From the NCBI GenBank assembly GCA_920105625.2, contig CAKKTE020000077.1, positions 806,001 to 870,000 of the forward strand: a stretch of DNA of 64,000 bases. The letters are read 5' to 3'. Made by a program: the position numbers and the translations under genes. The notes under the pieces were generated by a model. The model worked only from the letters and a program-made list of their open reading frames with translations. It was not told where the DNA came from and did no database searches. Below are positions 25,278-35,119 of this stretch, in pieces; within the stretch, counting starts at the first letter, position 1, and each line of letters opens with the position of its first letter. Source of the stretch: Clusia tigrina. Taxonomy: Eukaryota; Arthropoda; Insecta; Diptera; Clusiidae.

Positions 25278-26440
25278 GAGTTAACACACAAAAGAAACTG
25301 CTCTTCAATTTGACGTCGGTGACAGAAGAATCGGGGCGAGACATGAAACGCTTACAAAGAGACATAAACAATTGTATCTCTACCCTACGTGCCAATAAAA
25401 CCTCACCAATTGGGATGCCATAGTGGTATTTTTGTCTTCCACACTTTTACACGACGTCACCCTTTCAATGTGGGAACAAATAATCCACGATAAAACTGAG
25501 ATGCCCACGTGGCAACAAATGGACGCCTTCTTGACCATTAATACCAAACCGTTGAAACCGTAGCCGAGTTGAGGACCATGAACCCACCACACCCATCGAG
25601 GTACCTACAACAACAAACACACGTAACCCAAAAATTCCAACAACCTTAGCTTCAGACTCCATCAACCCGAAATATGTTCGTTACATATGCCATCTGTCAG
25701 ACCCAAAACCACACCATAAAACAGTGCAACCGATTCCAATCATTGTACTCCGAAGAAAAATGGGTGACCGTCCGACAACAAATATTATGCTGCAACTGTT
25801 TAGCAACATCTATCTCTTCCCGCGAATGTACAAGTCAATTCCGATGTTCAGTTTCTAGAACCAATCGTCACACATACCACAGGGTTCCTTCATCTCGGAA
25901 CAATTCCAACGGCAACTCCGATTGCCATTAAAGACAGTGTATGCCCAGATCTCCGGACTAGGAAGGCCTGCAAGTTGGCGTTGGCCTACCCCCATCAATT
26001 CCACCATCCAAATTAATGCCTCCGATTTAGTACTCACTGAATTAACAAGCGATTTACCGACTCCCAAACTCAACACCTCCAAATACCCGCTCTTACAAGA
26101 GCTCCAGCTGGTCGACTCAAGTCGTCAACCTCAACGACGTATCGATATCCTGATCGGTGCAAATCTTCAAATCATCATTATACTAGGAGGCCTACGCAAA
26201 GCAGTCGCAGGTTCGTTATTAGCCTAAGAGACGGTATTCGGATGGATACTCATGGGACCTACTCCTAGCGTCTTCACCACGCACGTCACTTACACTCAAC
26301 CAGACTCGGCCAATCAACAGTTAGCCAGATTCTAGGAGATAGACGAGTCACCAAGGACCTGGTTTCTAACACCCGAAGAGAAGTATCGCAAAGGGCATTA
26401 TGCAAATTGCACCATTTCTAACTATTCATTACAACATGTT
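25278..26440 (+). pseudogene. BEL/Pao gag-protease, continuation after LINE-A
   Basis: Resumes the Gag begun at 19891. It has LLFNLTSVTEESG and LQRDINNCISTLRANKTSPI (about 25288-25405), then WDAIVVFLSSTLLHD and TEMPTWQQMDAFLT in a shifted frame (to 25550). The zinc-knuckle region (25674-25870) follows, with HTIKQCNRFQSLY, CCNCLA and TSQFRC. The protease region (25930-26390) includes RIDILIGANL and GSLLAQETVFGWILMGPT, the BEL/Pao hallmark in which DILIGAD precedes 'FGWILSG'. The D of DILIGAD is N here. Several frameshifts and stops are present. RT and integrase are absent: the element is cut near 26440. Confidence 0.8.
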
Positions 26441-26452
26441 TATATTTCAGAA

Positions 26453-27257
26453 ATGCCGGATACGTCATCCTCCCCTTCCGAGCCCAACATCCCTGAGGAA
26501 TTTGCCAGAAGAGCAGCTCCATGCCGAATCAGCGCCAATCCGCGGGAAGTAGTCCCGGAAAGCAGTGATCCCACAACCCTGAGCCATTCCCGCCAGCCCC
26601 TCCACTCTCCAGCACCCGAACCGCCAAAGCCGTTGCGAGGCGCCCCACCGGAAGCAGCCGTCGTCCATACGAGCAGTCGTACTCCTAAACCTTCGCGGTC
26701 CACCTCTACCTGACGACTGAACGAGGCCCTTCGCCACATGTGCCGCTTGTGCCGGCAACCGCACACGCTCAATAATGCCGAGCCTTCGCCGCCTACACGA
26801 TGGAAGAACGGCGCCGCGTCGTCAGCGAGCACGGCGACTATTACAATTGTCTGTCCACATCCCATCGCGCCCACAATTGTACCAGCAACTTCCGGTGCCG
26901 CGTGTGTATCCATGAACACCACACCCTTCTCCACCCGGAAGACGCTGGCTCCTTCATGACCAGGTTCACGGTGGGCATGCCGTACTTCCCCCAAAACACA
27001 AACGAAGACGGCCCCCACGTCACTTCTAACCCCCGCACCACCCACACCTCCCTACCAAGGAGCAATCATTGCAAGGCGGCCGGTATGATCACGCGGTGAA
27101 TCTGGCAGTCAGAGCCACGACCGCTGGTCGCTACCCGGTACGAGCGTCACTATGTGTCGTCTCTCAATTCGGAGAGCGACATGCTGTGGAGACATCGACA
27201 GCTTACAAGCGTTCCCACGATTGGACGCTCGGGCACTTGATGAATAACCTGCCGTGA
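26453..27257 (+). pseudogene. Retroelement Gag-like zinc-knuckle fragment, GC-rich
   Basis: Starts MPDTSSSPSEPNIPEEF, with a Pro/Ser-rich N-terminus. After a stop and two frame changes it has CRLCRQPHTLNN (26741), then YNCLSTSHRAHNC and CRVCIHEHHTLLHP (26840-26935), a Cys/His pattern (C..CL..SH....C, C..C...HHTLLH) common in BEL/Pao-type and some other insect Gag proteins. GC content is clearly higher than the flanks. The end near 27257 is followed by AATAAATAAA at about 27297, a possible poly-A signal. It is likely a second element next to the BEL remnant, exact family open. Confidence 0.5.
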
Positions 27258-27882
27258 AGCAGCATCTCCGTTCTTTCCAATTAGTATTGTGTGAATTAAT
27301 AAATAAAATCCCCAAAAAACAAATACAGACAAATATTGTGAAAATTAATAACTAAAAAACACAAAAATAACAAAACACAAATAAACAGGAGACATTGATT
27401 TAAAATAATTAAATCGATTTTCCAGGAAGCACTACTCACGTCTCACGCATAGTATTATTATTTTGTTATTAATCAAGTGTCGTATTAAAATATATATGTT
27501 TTGAAATATTAAAGATTAAAATGCATAATTATAGTGTATGAGAAAAAAATGTTAATAAAATTCTTTGAAAGAAGAATTATGTAATAAAAAATGAAACAGA
27601 TGCGATTAATTGTAGAACAGCTCAAAAAATCCATTTTCGGAAGTTGTAGAGCGCCTGCTACTTGTAACTACATTTTAAATAAATCGAATAAACAAACAAC
27701 TTCAATAAAATAGGTTCGAGAAATTGTTTACGATAGGCTTACAACATTGATTTTTTTCTTATTTGCTTTGACTATGTTGGTTAGTGAAAGCCAATAATAT
27801 TAGATACGAATTATTCAAGTGGCTGAATAAGGGCTAAATTTGTATATTTTTGATTTACAATTAAAGCTTTTCTCTATTTTAG
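27258..27882. other. AT-rich non-coding stretch upstream of the host exon
   Basis: No gene seen. The last 12 bp (CTCTATTTTAG) form a plausible pyrimidine-rich splice acceptor for the exon at 27883, so at least part may be intron. Confidence 0.4.
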
Positions 27883-28063
27883 ATTTTATTAGGCGAAAAA
27901 TGCCATACAAAATTATGCAAAATGTTGATGATAGAAATATTGATGATTTTCTTGGAGGATGGATGGATAACAAAGTTCGGGCACTAGTTTTCGAACCCCG
28001 AAATCAGACAAGATTACGTTATTTAATCAGTGCATTTGCATTTTATTACAGAATCTCATTCGG
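27883..28063 (+). CDS. Candidate host exon, DNAJC16-like (thioredoxin-like part)
   Basis: 181 bp between an acceptor (TCTATTTTAG at 27873-27882) and a donor (GTAAGT at 28064). It encodes about 60 residues: MPYKIMQNVDDRNIDDFL, then GGWMDNKVRALVFEP, then TRLRYLISAFAFYYRISFG. The pattern 'FL..W.DNK..(A/V)L.FEP....LRYL..AF' resembles the region between the thioredoxin fold and the membrane anchor of DNAJC16, an ER/endosomal J-domain protein. The Drosophila counterpart, as I recall it, is the heterochromatic gene l(3)80Fg, which would fit the TE-rich setting. The J domain and remaining exons are not in the window. No stop inside, codon use unlike the TEs. The name is from memory and needs a protein search. 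Confidence 0.45.
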
Positions 28064-28120
28064 GTAAGTGACTTTACTACACTTGTTATAGTTATAAAGT
28101 TTTTTAATTGATGTTGGTAG
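28064..28120 (+). other. Short intron, 57 bp
   Basis: GTAAGT...TTGGTAG, a typical short fly intron. It joins phase 2 of the previous exon to GTGGGG at 28121. Confidence 0.5.
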
Positions 28121-28588
28121 GTGGGGAGGTAAAATGGCTGGCGACCTCGGGTCGCCTCAATTAGCAATAAAGCCGTTTTGTTGTCATGTCCTCGCGAGCC
28201 TATAGAAAATAGTAATATACTTTTGTACATTTACAACCATCCGGAGTTGCTGACCAATTTGGATAGGACTCTTCAGAACACAACTTCCGAGATATTTGAG
28301 TCTCAAGCGAGTGAGGGCTGGGCAACTACAAAGAAAGTATACTACTGTTTCTTTCTCCTGTGGCTTTTTACAGCTCCTTCAATGATCATTGAATGTAATG
28401 CCCATTTTTTCAGCGTGTGTGCCAATAATCCAATAACCTGTGCAAACCGCTATAAGATTACTAATTTTATGTCTTGGTTTATTGAGAACTGGAATCAGGC
28501 AACATCATTCTGGAAATGGCACATGTCGCAATATTTTTCCACCTCTTGCGAGCCCTGTGGAGGAAGTGATTGTAAATATTTCCCTTAA
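28121..28588 (+). CDS. Candidate terminal host exon, with a one-base frame break
   Basis: In frame with the previous exon it reads MAGDLGSPQLAIKPFCCHV and then meets a TAG. One base after that point, around 28180, the frame continues openly to a TAA at 28586-28588: PREPIENSNILLYIYNHPEL, a hydrophobic segment (VYYCFFLLWLFTAPSMII), then several Cys and Trp residues (CANNPITCANRY, SCEPCGGSDC). A lost C in GTCCTCGCG at about 28180 would explain the break, as either a sequencing error or a pseudogene mutation. I do not recognise the protein after the break. The LINE begins a few bases after the stop, so the 3' UTR is short or cut. Confidence 0.35.
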
Positions 28589-28599
28589 TAACAATTAGG

Positions 28600-31390
28600 G
28601 GGGGCGCCCACGTCCATAAAGAAAAATACTTGATCGGTTTTCGATGAGCCTCTTCGAGCTAGGTTATCAGCCCTCTTGTTGTCCTCAATGTTCCTGTGTT
28701 CCGGAACACAGACAAGGGATATTATACTATTGCCTGATAATAACTTAAATTCTTCCTTGTAGAGGCCGACCAACTTGGAGCTGGTAAAAAGTGACGCAAG
28801 GGCTTTATTGCCGCCTGGCTTGGAACCATCGGTACTCGCGAAAGGGGGTACGGTGATGTACCCCCTTTCGCGAGCTCCTTTCCCTTCTTCCTACTTGGTA
28901 GAACTGTGTTAACACAGACCGTAAAATCCAGATTGCGAACGAAGAAGTCGGTTCTCCAGGATACTATGCTATCAAAATGCTACCATGACCATACAGAGTA
29001 TACCTCCAGTTACCGGATTCCCTGGATCTTAGTGTACTTTGTGGGGAAATACAATAAGTATGAATATCTATAGGGAGGAGGTTTAGAATCGCGTCTAAAA
29101 CAACCCCCGGACAAGTGCGGCAGGCTCCTGTAATTCCAATGCATGCGGTGCGCTGGATTCTTTGTAGTTTCGTGAGATTGTAGCCCTTCCTGAGAGCTTC
29201 CCACCAAACCACGGACGCGTATGTCAAGATCGGCCGCATCACCATATTGTACAATTCTTGGTCTAAGACCCCATTTTTTGCCAAACATGGACTTGCAAGC
29301 ATAGAAAGCCTTCCGTACTAGTTCATCAATGCACGCTTTCCAACTAAGTTTCCAATATGACACCAAGACATTTTACCCTGCATGATAATGAGAGCCGCTG
29401 ACCGATAAGCCTCGGCAGTTTGAAGGATGGAGGCTTATATTTTTCTATTTTATCGGAGTCAAGCCTCAGGCCGCACCTCTTCGCCCATCCGCTAAGTTTG
29501 CCCAACGGACCCTCCATGATGCCATTTTCATCACAGTGGGGAATGGTTCAGAGACCAGGACAACCACGTCGTCAGCATACGCTACCACATTGACTCCTTC
29601 AGAGTCAAATTTAAAAAGAATTTCATTTATAGTTACTAGCCACAACAGAGGTGAACGGACTCCGCCCTGGGGTGTACCTCTTCACACATTTTTCGTAACC
29701 CCAGAACTAACTAATTAAGGTATGATTTGTCTGTTTGCCAGCAGGGATGAGATCAGATTACAAATCGGCCTTTCCACCCCTGCCCTGTTAATAGCTTCAA
29801 CTCTTACGCTATTAAAAGCCCTTCGATGTCTACGATAGCAGCCAGAGATAGTTACTTAAAATGAAGGGATCTTTCTACCACTCGCACCACTCCCCTTAAA
29901 AATGCATGCTGCGCCATAGAAAGTGGATGCTCCTCAAAGAGACCTCGAAAGTGACGGTCGACAACTCTCTCAAGAACTTTCAGAAAGAAGAAAGTAAGAC
30001 TAATTGGTTTGAAATCTTTGGCCAATTCATGCCTCCCTTTTTCCAATCTTCGGAATGCAAACCACCCGGTTTTTCCTCCACCTATTTGCTGTATAATTTA
30101 GAGAAATGCAGTGAAAATTTCCCGTAACTCAGATATTATAGATTCCTGTGTCTTTTGCATCATTATAGGCATGATGCCGTCCGAACTGGGGATTTGTATG
30201 GTGAAAAACTGTTCATTGCCCAGACGACCTTGTCCACAGACAGAATCGTCCCCAGCAATGTAGCTGGTACGTGTTCTCGACACGCATAGGTCCTACTCTG
30301 CTCTGAATCCTCAGTGCAGTCTGGAATATGAGTATCCACAAGAATCTTCAATGCCTTCGTCGCCGATACTGCCCACACTCCATCAGTACGTTTTACGAAG
30401 GTTCTGTTGGAGTGATCCTTGGCGAGAATTTTTCCGAGTCTGGCAGAGTCCTTCAGTGACTCAATAGATTCAGTAAGAAATTAGTAATTAGGTAAGAAAA
30501 CATTGTTCTTGGATCAGGCAGATGTTGATATCCTCCACTCTGAAGAAGTGGAAGTGGCTGATTTGGAGTGCTGGAGGTTAATCTACCCTCAGCACCCTTC
30601 TTGCCGCCTGGGGGTAGCTTACCCTGATTAAGCTTCGTTTTTGGTGCTTATTCGCCTACTAAAGCCATCTCAGATAGCTAGAGGCTTCCCAGCAGCTTAC
30701 TTGCGTACGCCAGCTCCTCCAGGTTGTCGTCCGGAGCACCAGAGGTGGGAAAGATTTTTAATTTTGCCTCTCTGATGCCATACCGCAACCTTTGTTGCTG
30801 CTTCTCCAGTACCCTCAGGGACTCCTCACTGATCAACAGCAGCACCGGTTGACTATGTTTCTCGATTTCGTCTACTTTTAGGACTGGCCAGTCGTTCATC
30901 GGAACCCCAGGATTTTGCAGTCGTAGATTCAGGATGAGCTTCGTGCTCTCCAACTTTATTTTTGGCAATCAGATCCGCGCACTAGGTTCTATCGGAATCT
31001 CCGAGGCTGGGATAAGTTGCAACGTGAAACTGTCTCATGCATTGCTGATCTCAGCAAAGCACCTCTCCAGAAAGTCCTTCGAGAACCCATCAGCGTAACT
31101 GATCACCCTGCAACCTCGGCACATCTCTTCGCAGTTGAAGGCCGGGAGCCGACTAGTAATGGCTGTTGTTTCTTTAGTGCTCCGTTCGTCTCAAACTCCC
31201 GGACCACTGCTTCTCTTCGGCTTCACGTACGTGCGCCTTACCCTCCCTTTCGTTCTTGTCAATCTTGTCAAGAATGAACATGACCCATGGCTTGTTTTCA
31301 CACTATCAGCCATGCAGCTATAGGCACGGATACCTTCACACCTTAGCTTAAAGTGCTTAATTGATGTTGGAACAATATATGTTTGCATCG
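28600..31390 (-). mobile_element. LINE-C, LOA/R1-like, endonuclease mostly deleted
   Basis: Minus-strand LINE. ORF1 end at 30968-30678: DWPVLKVDEIEKHSQPVLLL and EESLRVLEKQQQRLRYGI, a DUF4780-type domain found in LINE ORF1 proteins of insects. ORF2 starts with INLQHSKSATS (about 30585-30550), the first endonuclease residues. It then jumps within a few codons to the linker (SARLGKILAKDHSN, then DGVWAVSATKALKILVDTHI at 30440-30330), so the catalytic endonuclease is missing. RT pieces: KPISLTFFFLKVLERVVD (30010), AYADDVVVLVSE (29580, YADD kept), and the thumb (29366-28964). An RNase H end (CVPEHRNIEDNKRADNLARR) is at 28690. The 5' part up to about 31390 is low-quality ORF1. Dead copy. Confidence 0.75.
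28835..28874. repeat. Perfect 17 bp stem hairpin in LINE-C
   Basis: CTCGCGAAAGGGGGTAC (28835-28851), loop GGTGAT, then its exact reverse complement (28858-28874). It lies in the RNase H region of LINE-C and probably arose as a small inverted duplication. Confidence 0.9.
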
Positions 31391-33090
31391 GGACTGTAAC
31401 GTTCCTTGTCCTGGTTGGGTACTAAACGCGCACGCTATTCAGATCGGTCCCAGGGCCTTTTCCTTACCGCAAAGGCAATTATTTGTTGAACCACAAAGGC
31501 TGTAAAAATGAGGAGACTGGTCAGTTTAGTGTCTGCGCAAGTAATCTTGCTACTTTTATTTTTCATTGCTATTTTATAGTGAAGTTTACTTATTCTCTAA
31601 TTATACATATTTACTTAGATTTATATAAATAACTTTACATTTAAAGATATAAATATATATTCATATATATAAATCACATAACTCACATTCGTGCAGATGC
31701 ATATTTGCCTTCATATGTGAATTATTATTTTGACTTATTTATTAGGGTCTAAAACATATGTGTCCAAATGTTTTAGTCAGCATAATCAATACATTGCAGT
31801 TAAGCGGCGCAACCTCCAAACGCACATTGAGGTTTACAAACGTGTCGCTTCAGATTTCAATCTTGGTGCATTGCACTGTTGTACAATGACCGCTAGCAGC
31901 TGCTTCAGTACGCAAATAGTACTGCCTGCACTAAGAACTGCTGACCAATGAATTTTTGGGGTTGTTCACTTTTAGAATGTGTGCTTAGGGCATCGATATA
32001 AGAAGCACTACAGTATTCTAGAGGGAGCAAGTTAATCTCAAATTTTCAATTCGGATGTTGGAGTAATAATTAAAAAGTTAAGAATTTGTTGTTTGAATGT
32101 ATGTTTTCTGCTTTAATACATATATTTCCTTGGTTTAGTGTTGATTATACACTATACTTACAGTTGAATCGCGAGAACTCTTAATTTCAAGGTTCCGATG
32201 ATTTTTTACTAATAAGCGGGGCTTACGAGTGAGTGAGATTTTGACTTCGAAGGGGGTTAAAAATCAAAATACGAATTATTGGAATGTATTAGTATTATAT
32301 CTCAAAGTATCTTGGATTGAGCTGAAATTTGCAGGATATGTTTGATTCGATGGCAATAAGGTTTCTATAATAGTTTTAAAAACATACACCAAGGGGCGCT
32401 GAACAAAATATTCATAACTCATAAACTGATTGACCGAGTTTTCTGAAATTTACAGATATATTTGCTTTTATGTCTGAATAGTTTTATATTTAGTTTTCAT
32501 AGTTTTCAATATGCACTAGACGGAAAAAAAACATTCTGTATCTAAACACATTACAATAAAATTTCTAAAATAAGGTTATTGACTTTCAACACAATCTATA
32601 AAAATTAATTGAAATTTTAGTCTGAAAATTGAAATTTTAGATCAAAAAAATTAAACTGAATTTAAAAATGTGTCACAAATAACACAGGGGAACAAAAAAA
32701 ATTTTTTTTGTCTGCGACATAAGTTTATGAAAGCAATATAGATACATATGATTATTAAGTACTCAGCCTATAAATTATTTTGTTTGAATTGACTCTGGCT
32801 CTCATGATAAACCGTTGTATAAAACATACACGTTTTTTACTATTCTACAGTAGCAACAACAATGATTGCGCGGGAGATTCCGACAAAAACAACACCCACA
32901 AATCTAGTTCACATCAAATTACATAAGCTTCACTTTAGGGAAACAATAACAACTGAAAACTCGTTCGCAAAAAACCACTGATTCAGTAGTAATTTTCAAT
33001 AAAAAACGGTAGAGAAAATGAAAGTGAATAGTGAAGTTTAGAAATTGTTTAGTGCAATTTAAAAATACATTTTTAATTTTTTAGGCGTTG
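31391..33090. other. No gene seen; AT-rich, possible old repeat
   Basis: About 1.7 kb without a credible frame. 31570-31730 is very AT-rich. 32200-32500 has phrases such as GAGCTGAAATTTGCAG and TTTTCTGAAATTTACAG that look like diverged copies of one module (spacing about 120 bp), possibly a satellite-like or MITE-like repeat. No inverted repeats or TSD found. Confidence 0.4.
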
Positions 33091-33540
33091 TTGTCGCAAA
33101 AAAAATGAGTTCTTCACGTATTTCTTGTGTTAATAACCCCGACCATTTCTGCCACATATATGGTACATTTTGTCAACAAAAGCAACGAGGGAAAAAGTTA
33201 TCGAGCATATTTTGGAAAACAACTTGGACAACAAGACAAATGTTGGGCCCCACACAAAGTTGGTAAAAATTGCGTGGAGTCACTTCGATATTGGAGGACG
33301 GAAAGGTCCTCCGTTTGGAATATCGATGACATGGACAGAGCCAAGAAACCACCCTGATTATTGGTACTTTAGTGCTGTGAATATAAAAGAATGGACCGAT
33401 ACAAAAAGTACTCTTGGGTTTACCCAAACTTACAATCCGCTAAGCCGCCAACGCTTCATAATGAAGATCTGCTAATACCGGGATTTACTTCCTTATCAGA
33501 TGATTACCGTGATGATGGCGAAATGTTAGACAGTTAGAGT
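33091..33540 (+). pseudogene. Remnant of a multicopy insect protein (FG..LG.QDK.WAPH family)
   Basis: Two frames overlap and together carry one protein. 33127-33357 has YRAYFGKQLGQQDKCWAPHK and CVESLRYW. The next frame (33170-33475) has GPPFGISMTWTEPRNHPDYW and YFSAVNIKEW. The first frame picks up again near 33400 with VYPNLQSAKPP. I recall many insect genomes containing a short zinc-ribbon-like protein with 'YFG..LGDQDK.WAPH..C..C', 'MPF.IPM.WREP..H..DCYFC' and 'YPN.PSA.RP', often next to DNA transposons; the function is unknown to me. The expected cysteines are largely changed here (YW for CY), and at least two frameshifts are present. Confidence 0.5.
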
Positions 33541-33584
33541 AAAAGTGAATTCGAAGAATGCAGTCATACACTTCAAGGTTTCTT

Positions 33585-33629
33585 TTTACTCGTTTTCTTT
33601 TGTGTCAACACTAAAAGAAAACGAGTAAA
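33585..33629. repeat. 45 bp near-perfect palindrome
   Basis: TTTACTCGTTTTCTTTT (33585-33601), GTGT, CA, ACAC, one unpaired T, then the exact complement AAAAGAAAACGAGTAAA (33613-33629): a 21 bp stem with a 2 nt loop. It sits between the protein remnant and the repeat that hosts the hAT. Confidence 0.9.
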
Positions 33630-33639
33630 GTCTGAAGTC

Positions 33640-33913
33640 GGGTTAGACCGACTTCGCAATACTCTTTACCTTTCCTGGTGCGTGCGAGTTCAACAATGGG
33701 GATGTTTTCTTCATAAATCATCATTAGTAGAATATCTACGGTAATTTTCGGTAGGGTACCTTGAATTGATTAGATTAGTGGGAGGCGTGGCCTTTATCTA
33801 ATCGACCCCAAATTCTTGTATATGGTTAGTAATGTATATGACCTAGTAATGATGTTTGTTTAATTGTAGGAGTGGCAGTAGTAATAATGTGCCCATATTT
33901 GGAATGCATGGTA
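33640..33913. repeat. Old modular repeat, left of the hAT insertion
   Basis: Contains GGGAGGCGTGGCC and GGAGTGGCAGTAGTAATAAT followed by GCCCAT, the same phrases as 52640-53060. The hAT split this repeat: the text continues across the 8 bp TSD at 52516. Confidence 0.6.
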
Positions 33914-33921
33914 GTACAGAC
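33914..33921. repeat. hAT target-site duplication, left
   Basis: GTACAGAC, identical to 52508-52515 and matching the hAT consensus nTnnnnAn. Confidence 0.85.
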
Positions 33922-34445
33922 TATAGACGTGCACAGTTACAACTGTTCGTACAAGTTTCTGTGTGTTTACTGAGATGAGTGCGTGTAGATGAGTGGTTAA
34001 ATGTTTCTGTTATAAGTTGATATTGCTTTTATATGTAGCAGTTTGGGTGTGAGTGCATAAAAAGAGAATGAGAGTAACATATTGGTTTTCCTATATTTCG
34101 CACAAGCAAATACTAGTAGATGACGATTGAATACAATAAATAACTTGTTGTATGATGTAAGTAAAAATTCGTTTGTATGATTTATAAAAATTGTAGGAAA
34201 TAGGCTAAATAAAATAATGACTTTTTAAAAAAAAAAACATAACGATTTTTCAGGTAACAAAAACAATTCAGTCTTTTAAACTTAAGTATACTAGGTATTA
34301 TATAAACAAAACTTTAAACCTTGTAGGACAAACAAAATAGAAATAAGAATTAAATTAAAATAAATACATATATATATGGATACGTACGTAAAAAACATAA
34401 CTTTTTTATTAGTTATTTTACGTGGTTTTCAACTTTAGCTAACAA

Positions 34446-34814
34446 TTAGTTTTTCGAATTTACATTCACGAATAAAATTTCATTAAATGATTTTCTATTA
34501 GATCCGAGTTTTGATCGTTTATTTGTTATCAGTGCCCGGGCAATGGATAATATCTTTTCTGAAGGGGCGCTAAATGCTGGTATAGCGAATATTCTGCAGC
34601 TTAGCTTGTATAACATTGGAAATTCATTTTTCCTATCATGCAACCATTTCAAAATATTAAAATCATTTATTAGGGGTACATTAGTATTTTTATATTTATT
34701 TATTTCATTTTCAATTATGGACTGGTTAGAATTAGCTCCCTCTATTGGCTGTACATAATTTTCGAATAATGTATATATTTTTGATGAGGTTATTTCAATG
34801 TTTGGATTAAAAAT
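34446..34814 (-). pseudogene. hAT transposase, C-terminal part
   Basis: About 120 codons to a TAA near 34446. It contains VPLINDFNILKWLHDRKN and the hAT dimerisation signature LSCRIFAIPAFSAPSEKILS with ALITNKRSKLGS. This domain lets hAT transposases form oligomers. The frame is open; upstream it is cut by copia at 34815. After the stop about 500 bp of AT-rich DNA lead to the left inverted repeat. Confidence 0.85.
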
Positions 34815-35078
34815 TATTGGAACGTTGCCTTGCTCACTTACTTACACATACTCGTACATATATATATATTTATCGGAGGAATAAGAACACGATACGTCTG
34901 CTCAGTTCAATCGTTTTATTGAGAGTGAAATAATACAAAAGGAAAAAGAAAGACAATGGTAAAAATAATACAATGTTAAGAATAATTAAAGGAGAACATA
35001 AAACATAGTTGGAAATATGTGCATTGATGTACAGAGTTGTATTTATAAAAATTCAATAGTGGTATTCACTTTCCAATA
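34815..35078 (-). repeat. Copia 3' LTR
   Basis: 264 bp, TATTGG...CCAATA. Preceded on the minus strand by the purine run GAGGAGGAG, the polypurine tract. It pairs with 44356-44609. Confidence 0.85.
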
Positions 35079-35119
35079 CTCCTCCTCAATGCATATATTT
35101 TCTTTAATTCATATCAAAT

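Noticed and set aside
25099..25395. A 98-codon minus-strand frame as a complete LINE ORF1
   Set aside because: Its N-terminal half crosses the 11 bp TSD into BEL gag DNA on the opposite strand.
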